Assembly (NCBI GenBank): GCA_018398585.1
Contig: JAGTTD010000010.1
Span: 3,241,501 to 3,305,500, forward strand
Direction: 5' to 3'
From: Simmondsia chinensis
Lineage: Eukaryota > Streptophyta > Magnoliopsida > Caryophyllales > Simmondsiaceae
Length of the DNA stretch: 64,000 nt
Shown here one piece after another: positions 12,090 through 21,883 of this stretch; position 1 is the first letter of the stretch; the number at the start of each line of letters is the position of its first letter. The position numbers were made by a program, and so were the translations under genes. A model generated the notes under the pieces. That model had not been told where the DNA came from, searched no databases, and saw only the letters and a list, made by a program, of their open reading frames with translations.

Positions 12090-12430
12090 GCCTTAAGCAT
12101 TGTTTTTAGTTCAATCTAGAAACAATTTGATCTGCAGTTGGTTCAGTTCTATTCAATTCGCTATCAATGTGATTTGGCTCAAAGTTCATCATCAAATCCA
12201 ACTCTCGCGAATGATAACTGATTTATGATAGTATTAAATGCATTCAAGTGTTGGGATATTGGAGTACCTTTCGTTAACTTTAAATTCAACTTTTTCATCA
12301 AGTGTGCTTGTGGTTCACCAAGGGTTTTTCATACATGTTTAACAAAGCAGCCATCAAGTATGCTATTGTCTTTTGTTTGACAACATTTAGTGTTATAGTT
12401 AGGGACAAAGTGAGACAGATCCCGCCTAAA
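12090..12430 (-). pseudogene. Ty1/copia gag fragment
   Basis: On the minus strand the sequence reads AYLMAALLNMYEKPLVNHK, preceded by TLSLTITLNVVKQKTIA. After a frame change it continues with phrases matching NLKLTKGTPISQHLNAF and the following FARVGFDDEL. This is the N-terminal gag block (UBN2 / gag-polypeptide of LTR copia type) common in plant Ty1/copia elements. Stops and frame changes break the frame, and no protease, integrase or reverse transcriptase follows. It is a remnant of a minus-strand copia element. Confidence 0.7.
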
Positions 12431-13745
12431 TCCTATCGGTTTAACAAGTTCCACACCTGCCCCTTCATATACTCCACTTTTGCCTCAATAAATGAAGTTG
12501 CAGCGTTTTCACTTACAGATAATTCATAATGTGCATGCGCCAATATGCAAAACCAACACCATTAAATTTTCAATAGTAAGAACTTTAACTCCTCTATTGG
12601 ACGCTGACTTGGTCAATCATTAAATATATATCTCAATTGTAGCAATATAGTGTAGATGTCCCCACTTAAGCAGTGGGGGGATTTCCTCCCACCTTTTAAG
12701 GGAGTAATAGATTAGAAGAAAACTAGGTTTAAATATCTATATATAGAGTCATCTCCTCTCCTTTCTCCTACTCTTGGTTTTGTGATGTGAAAACCTAGAG
12801 GACTCTGGTAGCCCTGTAAGTCAATACTTCAAGTTCCTAAGGCGATCCAGTAAGGCAGTAAGGCAAGTCTCGATCATGTTCCACAATTGAGGTATTCCGT
12901 AAACTTAGTATTTGTATATTTACCTATATTTTCCTACATCCTCTAACAACAATGATTAATAGACATTGTTTTTCTGACCTTTATATACAATGCTTATCAG
13001 ATTTTGCATAGCCACTCACATAAAAGAAACATCTTGACCTGCCAATCTCCTCTCTCTAGTGCTACAGAAGCCACCTGCATCAGAAAACTCCTAGAAACCG
13101 TCATTGCCAGTAAATCTTAGATACACGAAGATCATACCACAACTTATAGATACGATCACCTTATAGCTACCACGAAAAGAAAAAGGTACCATGTGTCTTT
13201 TCGCTTCCTAGTCACGTTAATCCATCAACTGTCGACATATTAATTCCCAACCTAAAGAGTTTAACGTGAGACAATAGTCCTTCGGTTTGCTCATTGTTAT
13301 TAATCTAAAATTGTATAGTGGGTGGCCAAAATCCAAATCCAACTAAATGACCCAAAGAATTACTCAGCTAGCTGAATAAGAAATATACTTACAGTATTAG
13401 CTGCATTCTCTTACATCTAATGGTGTGGTCAATACCAATTATTGCTGTTTATTACCCAATACAGATGATTTCTTGCAAGTGTTGTATCAGTTTGATTCAA
13501 CTGCAAGTTTCCTTAAACTATAAAAGAATACACAACTCTGATTAACGAGGAATTTAGTAAATTATTGAGTATAAATATCTAGCAACAAATTGTCACGCCA
13601 AGATGAACGCCTTCAATCCAGAGGGGAAAATGCCGTTCAATTGCAAAATTTCTTTACTATTACGTCAAGATCGGGTAAAATATAGCAACAGATGATACGA
13701 TCTAAAATGAAAATACATTGCAAGTAAACTAAAGCAGTAGAATAC
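12431..13745. other. Transposon-derived spacer; possible LTR remnant at about 12650-12950
   Basis: The segment 12650-12950 has a TATA-like 'tatctatatatagagtcat', then CT-rich transcript-leader-like sequence, starts near 'tgtagatgtcc' and ends near 'ttttcctaca'. That is the general look of a copia LTR, but I found no duplication or second copy. The rest is unrecognised. Confidence 0.3.
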
Positions 13746-14640
13746 TGTTAAGTTTTAGGTCATATTCCTAGGGTTTAAAACTTATTATCTTTAGATCTTG
13801 AAAAACCGCCAATAACAACAATCATTCAACACGTCAGATCTTGTTCAAGAAACCTGTAACTGTAGTAAAGCAAGATTCATCCAAAACCGAAACACATGCA
13901 CAAAAAACACATCGACAACAACGAGATTTTACGTGGTTCAGCCTTATAATAAGGACCTACTCCATGGCTCCCTATTTCTAGGGAAGTCTATCCACTATTC
14001 AGTCAAGTTCAAGTATTACAGACCAAAGATCAATAATATACAACTCAATACATACAGATCCTTCAAGGCTTCTAAGACAAAAACCTAAAACCGAACGGAA
14101 ATAAAGAGTAAGGGAAGAGAAAGCTCACAACCGAAGCCAACAAGGCTTCATAAGTGCTCCAAACTACCAAGGATTGAACAAGAGAGCCTTAACACCCACG
14201 GATCTACAAGATCGCCGTCGATCGCCTCACAATCGCCTCAAAATCGCCAGAGAAAAGAAGAGAGAGGCGGGGTGGCAGAAGAAAACTGGGGAAAAATGAG
14301 AGAGACGTACAGTGAACCCTAAAAGGGTCCCTTTATATAGACAACCGGGTCGAGATCCGTGGCAACGCTCATTGTTCAATCTCGGCCGTTCACGCGTTCA
14401 AGATCAACGGTCCATAAACACCCTCAAGAAACACAAACAGTGCTCCCGGATGGCTGACGTCAGCCATCTACAATAGAATCGGTTAGCTTCCTTTAGAAGC
14501 TTCGGGCAACGGGCAGTGTGGCACGAGCAGTAAATACATCACACGGGCAGGGGCGTCCAAGTCATTTTACCAAGTGGCCAGAATTTAAGTATTTAACTGC
14601 AGCCTAACTTGTAACTTTTACATAAAAAAAAATTACAACA
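13746..14640 (-). mobile_element. Solo LTR-like element with TATA box, minus orientation
   Basis: Plus-strand ends are TGTTAAGTTT...TTTTACA or ...TTACAACA (right edge uncertain by about 20 bp), giving TG...CA termini. On the minus strand there is a TATA box (complement of 'ctttatatag', 14331-14340), then a leader-like CT-rich region. Further along is a stretch that reads 'gaaccacgtaaaatctcg' on that strand, a phrase I associate with plant LTR elements. The sequence is distinctly more GC-rich than its surroundings. I see no primer-binding site or coding region next to it, so I call it solo. The gag relic at 12090-12430 has the same orientation but may belong to another element. Confidence 0.45.
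14449..14468. promoter_or_regulatory. 20-bp perfect palindrome centred on TGACGTCA
   Basis: GATGGCTGACGTCAGCCATC is a perfect palindrome with the bZIP/CRE-like core TGACGTCA. In the minus orientation of the LTR it lies about 110 bp upstream of the TATA box, where an LTR promoter would carry enhancer elements. TGA-class bZIP factors are known to bind TGACG motifs. Binding here is inferred. Confidence 0.6.
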
Positions 14641-15310
14641 TATGCCACTAAACATTTACATCCTTTGATCTATAATATTTGAATATTTCTTGACTTAAAT
14701 TTTCTTGACATAGTTAAGTCATATAGGGACCAATTTTACAACAAATACTGAAACTAAAGTAAATTAGTAAAATTTTGAAATTAAATAGATAAAAAGAACA
14801 GATAGAGAGATGACATTTCATTTTTAATGATGCTTCGTAATACAATAACTACCCTGACTCATAGAAATTCATTAATGTCCCTGTCCTTAGCTCAGGCCCA
14901 CTTTACTACCTATTGGGGTACCCTGCGTATCAATAGAGGCCTCTCGTTGATAATGGACATAGCTGTACTTATATGATTACTAACACTCTGAATTAGTGTC
15001 AGTTCATGCCATTGATACGATCTATGATGTAAATATACTAAATCTAAAGTGAAGCGGTGAATTTTGGCCGGTGGGGCATTACTCTTGACCCAAAAAAAAA
15101 AAAAAAAAAGTGAAGTAGGAGTAAATTGACTGAAAGTAGAGAGAAAAAGAGAGGAGAGACAATGATGACGTCGATTTCCATTCATAGATTTTCTAATACA
15201 TAGGGTGCCTATATTGTGATGCCCCATTGCTCTCGCCTAATATACCTATTTGGACATATATCAATCATCCCCTCGCCATCCCCCATGGAATACTATTATG
15301 GCCCAATGTT
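14641..15310. other. Transposon-derived spacer
   Basis: No intact gene. The part next to 15328 may be the start of the internal region of a minus-strand LTR element, because it directly follows its primer-binding site. A poly(A) run lies at about 15092-15109. Confidence 0.35.
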
Positions 15311-15327
15311 GCAATTAGGCCAAACTT

Positions 15328-15560
15328 GGCTCTGATACCAATAGTTATAACTCAATATAGTAACTAGGCCAAAACTTCATACATCATCAATTACGGAGGT
15401 CGATCACTAAAAGAGAAAAAAATTAAGGGAGAAAGAGAAGAATTAGGAACATAATCAGTAGGGAAGCAGGGAGAGAGTAGTAGAAGGGAAATTGGAGGGA
15501 GAGTAAGAGAGAAATACAGAGTTTAACTCAAAGTCGATAAGCAATCAAATGAGGGTTAAG
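15328..15560 (-). mobile_element. LTR end plus primer-binding site of a minus-strand LTR retrotransposon
   Basis: The plus-strand sequence 'ggctctgatacca' (15328-15340) is the complement of TGGTATCAGAGCC, the usual initiator-Met-tRNA primer-binding site of plant LTR elements. The adjoining sequence, from about 15343 rightwards ('agttataactcaatatagt', 'aggccaaaact'), matches the end of the solo LTR at 60150 ('tgttatgacccaagttaat', 'agaccaaaact'). It is therefore a second, more diverged member of that family, with part of the internal side still attached. The right end of the LTR was not found. Confidence 0.55.
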
Positions 15561-15969
15561 AAGCCTGGTAAATTCATGAAGTCTCGTGGCGTAAGAAAGA
15601 GGAAGACATTTTAATGTTATTATCTACAACCCAGATTGCGATTCTCTGGTGTATTTGGCATGAAACAATGTTGTGATCTTTAAATATCCGCATACACCAA
15701 TTAATTTCTTTTGGGAGAAGACGGTCTTTTTAGCAATTTTTTGGACAAAGAGTTTCGAAGGCTTTGCTGAGATAAGACTTGAAAAGGGATTGAAAGGTTT
15801 TATGTTATTAGCTAGGTAGAATATAACAACAGAAGAGTCTCGCTCTCTGTCTCTCTCTCTCTCTCTTATATGATTAACACTCCGATTCGGTGTGAATTAG
15901 TGTCGTCCCATGGAATATGTGCTATTCTAACAAACACAAAATCGAAAGTAAACCATCTCAAACAGTTAC

Positions 15970-16183
15970 CTCTCCAATGAGCGGGTAATAGTTGGCAAAT
16001 GAAACATACAATACAATCGCTGTAGGATTCGTCATCCTGTTGTGACTCCCCGTCGCCATTGGAGTCGAGGTCAAGGTCGGAGCTATGGTTTCGGCTCAAG
16101 CGAGGGGTGTCGGGGAATTAGGGCTAGGGTTTTGATTGTTCCGCCATTTTCGTAGCTTTGGCGAGCTTTGCTCTCCTTGCTCA
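15970..16183 (-). pseudogene. 5' fragment of an unrecognised gene, with promoter
   Basis: Minus strand. A TATA-like 'ttataaaag' (16224-16232) is followed by ATGs at 16183 and 16146. The ATG-16183 frame gives MSKESKARQSYENGGTIK then TLALIPRHPSLEPKP and a stop. Another frame carries on across the stop as SSDLDLDSNGDGESQQDDES and YSDCIVCFICQL, up to a possible GT donor after 15970. One single-base frameshift would join the two. It looks like the first coding exon of a gene or a captured gene start. I do not recognise the protein, and I found no downstream exons. Confidence 0.3.
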
Positions 16184-16321
16184 TTTTCTCCTATTTCTCG
16201 ATCCTCTGAGCTTTCTCTCTCCTCTTTTATAAGCCAAACAGGGCAGCACATCACAGGAACCGGACCGGACCAAATCCGTCACTGCAGGCCAAAACGAACC
16301 TTCTTAAACCATGAGACCGTG

Positions 16322-16860
16322 GATAGAAATGTCAAACAAATCGAATATGTGATAAACTACTTGTGTTTAAAATTAGCTAAAACTATTTCGTGTTTGTTAT
16401 TGGGACTTGATTGTTTATCGAGCTGAGTTTGAACATGCTTGATAAGATTAACAAGCCAAGTTTAAACAAGTGGGTTCTCAACCCGTAATTGTTCGTCAGT
16501 TTGATGAGGACGGGATGACAACTTATCAAGAGTTCGTTAATAGTCAGAACTTGCAAGAAAATGGTCTGATAATGACTTAATAATAACTCGAATAGCTTAA
16601 CTCAACGGAGAGTTGGACTTGATAATAAGTGTAACTCGATTATGAGATCTATTTCGATCACTGACGAACTTGGTTTTGGCCCAATAATCAGCTCGAACTA
16701 GCATGATTATTCTAATGAGCCAAGCTAAGCCGGTATTGAATACCCTAAAATCTTATCAAATGTGGCACAAACAAAGGTTTGAAAGTCAACAAGAACTCAA
16801 CTCAACTTGAGCTCAAACAAGAGAGTGCTTGGCTCGATTGGGCTCATTTGCACCCATAAG
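16322..16860. repeat. 'GGGATGTAAATGA'-type MITE, family R
   Basis: Runs from 'tagaaatgtcaaacaaatc' to 'gggctcatttgcacccata', with many gctcg/gagct-type phrases between. The same ends and phrases occur at 38002-38516 and in the core of the foldback element (19376-20160). It is non-coding and most resembles a diverged hAT-type non-autonomous element. Confidence 0.45.
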
Positions 16861-17224
16861 TGGATGGATGGGGTAAAACTTGTTGTTTTCCCACTGACAA
16901 CCTCAAAACATAGACAAACTGTTCAGCACAAGAATTAGAAAGTTATAAATAATGATAATACATATAATATGTATAATTTAAGAATAATTAAACAATATAC
17001 ATATGTAAATGAAATCATCCAATCATAAAAAAAAATATTGAATTTTTTAAGGGTATTGTTTTGTAGTACATATGTACTTAATTAAATATTAAAATTCTAT
17101 ATCAAAAATATCTAAAGAAGCACTGGTGTAGATCAATCTTCGGTTGATCTTTGGGTTTTTCTAGCCTAAGAATGAATTGGACCAAAGGCCTATAAATAAG
17201 GCCCATCTATTCGAACCAAATATC

Positions 17225-17359
17225 TTAGGTCGGTAGTTCTCAGAAACAGCCTCCATTTAAGATAGTACCTTAAAGGGGTAAGATTGTGTACATCTCTCTC
17301 CCCAAGACCCTACATATGCGGGAGATCTCAAGGCATTGGATTGGTTGTTGTTGTTACTA
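17225..17359 (+). mobile_element. Headless RTE-tail SINE copy (135 bp)
   Basis: A perfect 12-bp duplication GAACCAAATATC flanks the insert (17213-17224 and 17360-17371). The insert contains only the shared tail, from 'gtagttctcagaaacagcc' through 'ggggtaagattgtgtacat' to 'ggcattggattggttgttg'. There is no 5S head, so it is either a 5'-truncated insertion or a truncated LINE copy. Confidence 0.8.
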
Positions 17360-17866
17360 GAACCAAATATCAAAGCAATATATAGTGGTCCATCCTACTG
17401 TCATCCTTGGTTAGAGATCCGCCAAGTACACTTGTCCAGACCGATAAATGCTCACCCCTACTAGCCATTTTTGCTGGTAATAGATGGCTTATTTACTCTG
17501 TAATTATTTACAAAATTAGTCCATTTTTGTAAGTTTATTCAAATTGATCCCTTTAACTTTTATTTGTTTGAAATGATTCGCAATCTTTTTAAGCTTATTC
17601 AAATTGAGATGGAATGAGTGAACTCAACACTTCATACTTGCAGTACACATCCTAACTACTACATTTAGTCCAATCGATCATTAATACTATTGACATGATT
17701 AACCAAATCTTGTCAGTGTGGTTTATTTATATCTCGTTGAAATTATTGTGTTAATACTGTATTATATATGATACATTATATTATGACATCATAATTTGTT
17801 ATAAGATATACATGCCTTTTGATTTATGTTTAGTATCCATTTTATTTATGTTGTATTTGCATTGGC

Positions 17867-18625
17867 AGAAACTCCGTTTGTTTAGGGGGAAAAACACATT
17901 CTAAGAAGTGGTTTTCCCCTTTCCGTTGTTTGGCGCAAGATTGGTGACGGAAAAGGTTTTCCCAAAGGAAAACCTTTTCCTTCAAATGGGGGAAAATGAC
18001 TTCCCTTTTAAAGGAGGGGAAGTCATCATTCCGAGTGACGTAGAAATATGATTGCGACAATATATAGTGTTCACATTATATTTTTCCTAAAAAATCCTAA
18101 AACGGTATATGATTTCGGCCATATTTAGGTAGTTTTTACATTAATATATGACGAACTTTTTACCGTAACTTTCTAAAAATATTGACGCGACTTGTAATTA
18201 TTATTGTAATTATGTATTGTATTAACTGTCAGATTCTTACAAAAATTTATTAAATTTTGATGTATGGTACCCGAGTGATAAAATGTTTAACTTCAAGGTA
18301 CGTCATTATATACATTCAAATGTCATAATATGTAATAAATGCTTAAACCTCAGGGTATCTCAGTAATAATTCTACAATCGCACATAGTCTAAATAATTTC
18401 AAATATATTGTATTGCTACTTATGTTATCCTATAACCAGGTATAAGATAATTGGTAAAAGATGATTCCTTTAGAACAAGTAAGGAATATCAAAATATGGA
18501 AACATGTGTTCCGTCGAAACAAATAACAGAAAACCTCAATGAGAATAGCATTTTCCATGGAAAACTTTTTCCAAAGGAAAACATTTTCCGTTGAAAAAGT
18601 ATTTCCGTTAAAACAAACGGAGCCT
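17867..18625. repeat. hAT-like MITE with a family Q element inside
   Basis: Inverted ends 'aaactccgtttgtttag' (17870) and 'aaacaaacggagccttaa' (18613) are of the type GGCTCCGTTTGTTT. The inner arms are rich in 'ggaaaaccttttcc'-like palindromic phrases. The centre, about 18060-18376, carries phrases of family Q ('gatgtatggtacccgagtg'), so a Q copy appears to have inserted into the hAT-like element. Confidence 0.55.
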
Positions 18626-19042
18626 TAATTATAATGTTTAGCTTATATAATTTCATAGGTTGAATTATAAATACGGAAAATATTTTCCCCAATTAAGGGA
18701 CATTGAACGCAACACACTCTTTAATATTCACAATTAAGCACAACTTATCTCATGTGCCTTTAATTTTATAAAATAACCTTATTAACTTTACAATTAGGAA
18801 CAAAACACAACGTTCCAATTACACAAAACTCACCCCTTGCACAATTGGTACCAAAAAATTACCCACAAACTATGCTATCTGTCTGATGATTCGGCCATTG
18901 TCAAGCTATTTGCAGAGTTATAATAAGGAATAAGTCTACTACTAGGTTATTAGCGCATGCCATTTTCACATTGTGATAAAATATTCACCCAATATTAATG
19001 TAAACTATTTAAATATTGCTTGTTCAAAAAAAAAAAAAAAAC

Positions 19043-20592
19043 TAAAATATTGTTATAACCAACATATTGTTGAAGCAACAATTAATCTAAAAATAACTCA
19101 ATTGTATGCCAATATACGAAAAAATAATCCAACTCTATTTCTAGCCAAAAATAACCCAACTCTAACTTTTCTACTAAAAAATAGCTTAACTATAACTTTT
19201 CTACTAAAAAATAATTCAACTCTAACTTTTCAACTAAAAACTAACCGAACTCTAACATTAATCTAAAAATAACCAAACTTTTAAAATTTAATTTGAAAAA
19301 TACTGAATTGTGGTGCGTGGCATGATGCTCCAACAATATATTTTTCTTCTACATATTTTTAGTGTGGCTTGTTCTCTGTAGGCTACAAATGAGCCAAGCC
19401 GGCTCAAGAGCCGGTTTGACTCGGCTCATTAAGGGCTCATCAAATCGAGGGCGACTCGACTCGAAAGGCTCACGAGTAGCCTCCTTTTATGGGCTCATGA
19501 GTTTGCTTGATTATCGGCTCACATGTATAGAGCAACATTCCCAGTACCCCAAATGCTCACGCCTAAGTAGGGCCTGAGAGGGGTGAATGTACGCAGCCTT
19601 CCCCCTTCAAGATACTACCTGAAGAGAAGCTGTTTTCGAGTACCCCCAACCCTACGAGTGCAACACGAAGACTTCCCAGGAGGTCGCTCATCTTGGTACT
19701 ACTCTCGCTCAAGCACGTTTAACTTCAGAGTTCTAATAGTGCTTGTGTTTTGGTACCTCTTGGGTTATTAGCTCGCATGTCTACATTACGGAATTGAGTT
19801 ACATGTATGTTTTTTTATTTTCAATTTTCACACATGATTTATTTTATTACCCTCATTTTGGAAATCCAAGTAATAACAATCATAAATAAGTTTAACAAGC
19901 TTAATAAATGAGTTTAACGAGCCTAGTAAATGAGTGCAAAGAGCCGGCAAAACTCAAAGATAATCAAACTTAAATGATACTGATACTGAGCCGGTCTCAT
20001 TTAATAAACAAGTTGAGCCGAGCATAGATATGCGGCTCGGTTAGATAAATGATACCGATACCGAGCTGGTCTCATTTAGTTAATGAGCCAAGAAAAGCAA
20101 GTTGTGGTTCGGCTCGGCTTGGCTTGGCTCGGCTCGGCTTGGCTCATTTGCAGTCCCAATTCTCTGGTTGTGTTTTTCTATTGTTTTGCTTGTTCTTTGC
20201 CACATGACCTTGCCTTATTGTAGGGTTGTGCTCAATTATTGGAAAAAAAAACATATTTTTAGTTTGGTTAGTGAGAAAAGAAATTAAGCCACACCAAAAA
20301 TATATAGAAGAAAAAAATATTGTCGGAGCGTCATACCACACGCCATGCTTAGCCACTAATTCAATATTTTTTAAAATTAATTTTAGAGTTTGGTTATTTT
20401 TTGGTAGAAAAGTTAGAGCTATGTTATTTTTGGTAGAAAAGTTAGAGTCGGATTTTTTCTTGGTTGAAAAGTTGGAGTTGGGTTATTTTAAGGTTATAAA
20501 ATAGAGTTTGATTATTTTTTTGTATATTAACATATAGTTAGATTATTTTTAGATTAATTCTTGTTGTTGAAACTGTGTTAACTTTTAGTATT
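19043..20592. mobile_element. Foldback element with about 320-bp inverted arms and subterminal tandem repeats
   Basis: The left arm (19043-19376) and right arm (20277-20592) are inverted copies over their whole length. For example 'caattaatctaaaaataac' on the left pairs with the complement of 'gattatttttagattaatt' on the right. Both arms contain several degenerate repeats of about 31 bp built on 'taactttt(c/a)tactaaaaaata'. The core holds a family R segment and a 5S-headed SINE (19530-19770). There is no transposase frame, so it is a non-autonomous foldback or MULE-like element. Confidence 0.7.
19530..19770 (-). mobile_element. 5S rRNA-headed SINE, copy 3
   Basis: The minus strand starts with a diverged 5S head ('agaactctgaagttaaac' followed by 'gtgcttgagcgagagtag'). 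It continues with 'gaagtcttcgtgttgcact' and then the RTE-type tail. An imperfect 13-bp duplication flanks it: GCTCACATGTATA (19517-19529) and GCTCGCATGTCTA (19771-19783). It is more diverged than copies 1, 2 and 4, so older. Confidence 0.75.
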
Positions 20593-20741
20593 TTCCATGA
20601 AAATCTATCAAATTTTGACAAAATTATATTTTATTCATAAAACTTTAAGATTTCACAGTGTATAAATGATAATAAATTTTGGTGCTTGAATGGTAAAATA
20701 TTTAAAACTTAAAGTATCTTATTATATATATACATTAAGGA

Positions 20742-21302
20742 TGCGTTTAGTTCAACTTATTTCAATTCATCTTTTCTCAGCTTATCTGTTTCCACAAGTT
20801 ATGTCCGTTTAAAGTTTGTATCTTTTTATAATGAAGTGTTTGGTTGCATAGTGTTGAAAAACCTTTTTTACATAATAAAGTATTTGGACACAAGTTTAAA
20901 TAGAAATTAATATATTATGCTGACAAAAATGACTGAATAATGCAAAGGGTGGTGATAATAATAGTTAGTCATGATAGTTAAGAATGGTGAAGACAGTAAA
21001 CTATGGGGCGTAAAAAGGGTGGTGATAAGTGGAAGCGGTGCTAATAAGTAAAAGTAGGCCACAGTGATGAAAATTAAATGTTTATATAATCTTTTTAAGA
21101 CATTTTAAAATAAGCTACATAAAAGATCCAATTTTATAAATTTTTTTTTTTGCTTAATTACAAAATAATTTTTTCATATTTCTATTTAAGCCAAGAAAAA
21201 GATGTAAAAAGAAATTTGTAGTAAACTAAACACAAATCTTATAGTTAACTAGATCTTTTTTATAACTTTAAACTGTTAAAAGGCTGAACTAAACGCAGCC
21301 TA
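20742..21302. repeat. hAT-like MITE
   Basis: Inverted ends 'aaggatgcgtttagttcaa' and 'gaactaaacgcagcctaaa'. About 560 bp, AT-rich and non-coding. A relative with ends 'aaggctgcatttggttta' and 'aatcaaacgcaccctaa' is at 62027-62510. A family Q remnant (20590-20741) touches its left end. Confidence 0.6.
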
Positions 21303-21370
21303 AAATATAAAGGTGCTTGAATAATAAATAGTATAGCCTTATGATATGTAAGTCATAATTTTTCCTTTTT

Positions 21371-21745
21371 TAAGAGTTATTTACGCTAAATGTTCATATA
21401 CTTTGTTTGCTATGTCCATTTAATCCTTATACTTTTAATTGCATCAATTAGTCCCTGCACAATTAAAAATGCGTTAATTTAGTCCTTGGAGAAAAAATTA
21501 TGTTAAATTTTTCATGGTTCAACTATGAATTAAGTTAAACTGATTAAACAAATAAATTTGTAATAAGTTGAGTGCATCTAAAAAAATTTTGCAGTTCAAA
21601 ATCACATCGTTATTTAAGCTTAAATTTAATTAAAGGACTAAATTAATATATTTTAAATTATTTAAAAATTAAATTAATATAATTAAAAATAAAAAGACTA
21701 AATTACACAATAAATAAACTAAGAGAACCTTTCACGTGAATAAAT
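21371..21745. repeat. Palindromic MITE, family P, copy 3
   Basis: Starts 'gagttatttacgctaaat' and ends near 'acctttcacgtgaataaa', with the family's internal phrases. It lies directly upstream of the GAUT3-like transcription unit, within about 140 bp of the start codon, so it may form part of the promoter. Confidence 0.65.
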
Positions 21746-21763
21746 TTTTTTTTTTTTTTTAAT

Positions 21764-21883
21764 GTGAAATCCTCTCTAACACTCTCTCTCTCACTGTCGT
21801 TTCCCGATTCTCTTTTCTCGTTTCATCTTCCTCTTGATACTGTACTTCACTCTACCCGGCGGTCTCTCTCTCTCTCTCTCCCC
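21764..21883 (+). promoter_or_regulatory. Probable 5' leader of the GAUT3-like gene
   Basis: CT-rich sequence with CTCTCT runs typical of plant 5' leaders, ending at the ATG at 21884. No clear TATA box was seen. The transcription start is not determined. Confidence 0.4.

Noticed and set aside
19125..19260. CRISPR-like array (spaced about 31-bp repeats)
   Set aside because: The repeats are diverged, contiguous and mirrored in the opposite arm at 20385-20520. They are transposon subterminal repeats in a plant genome.
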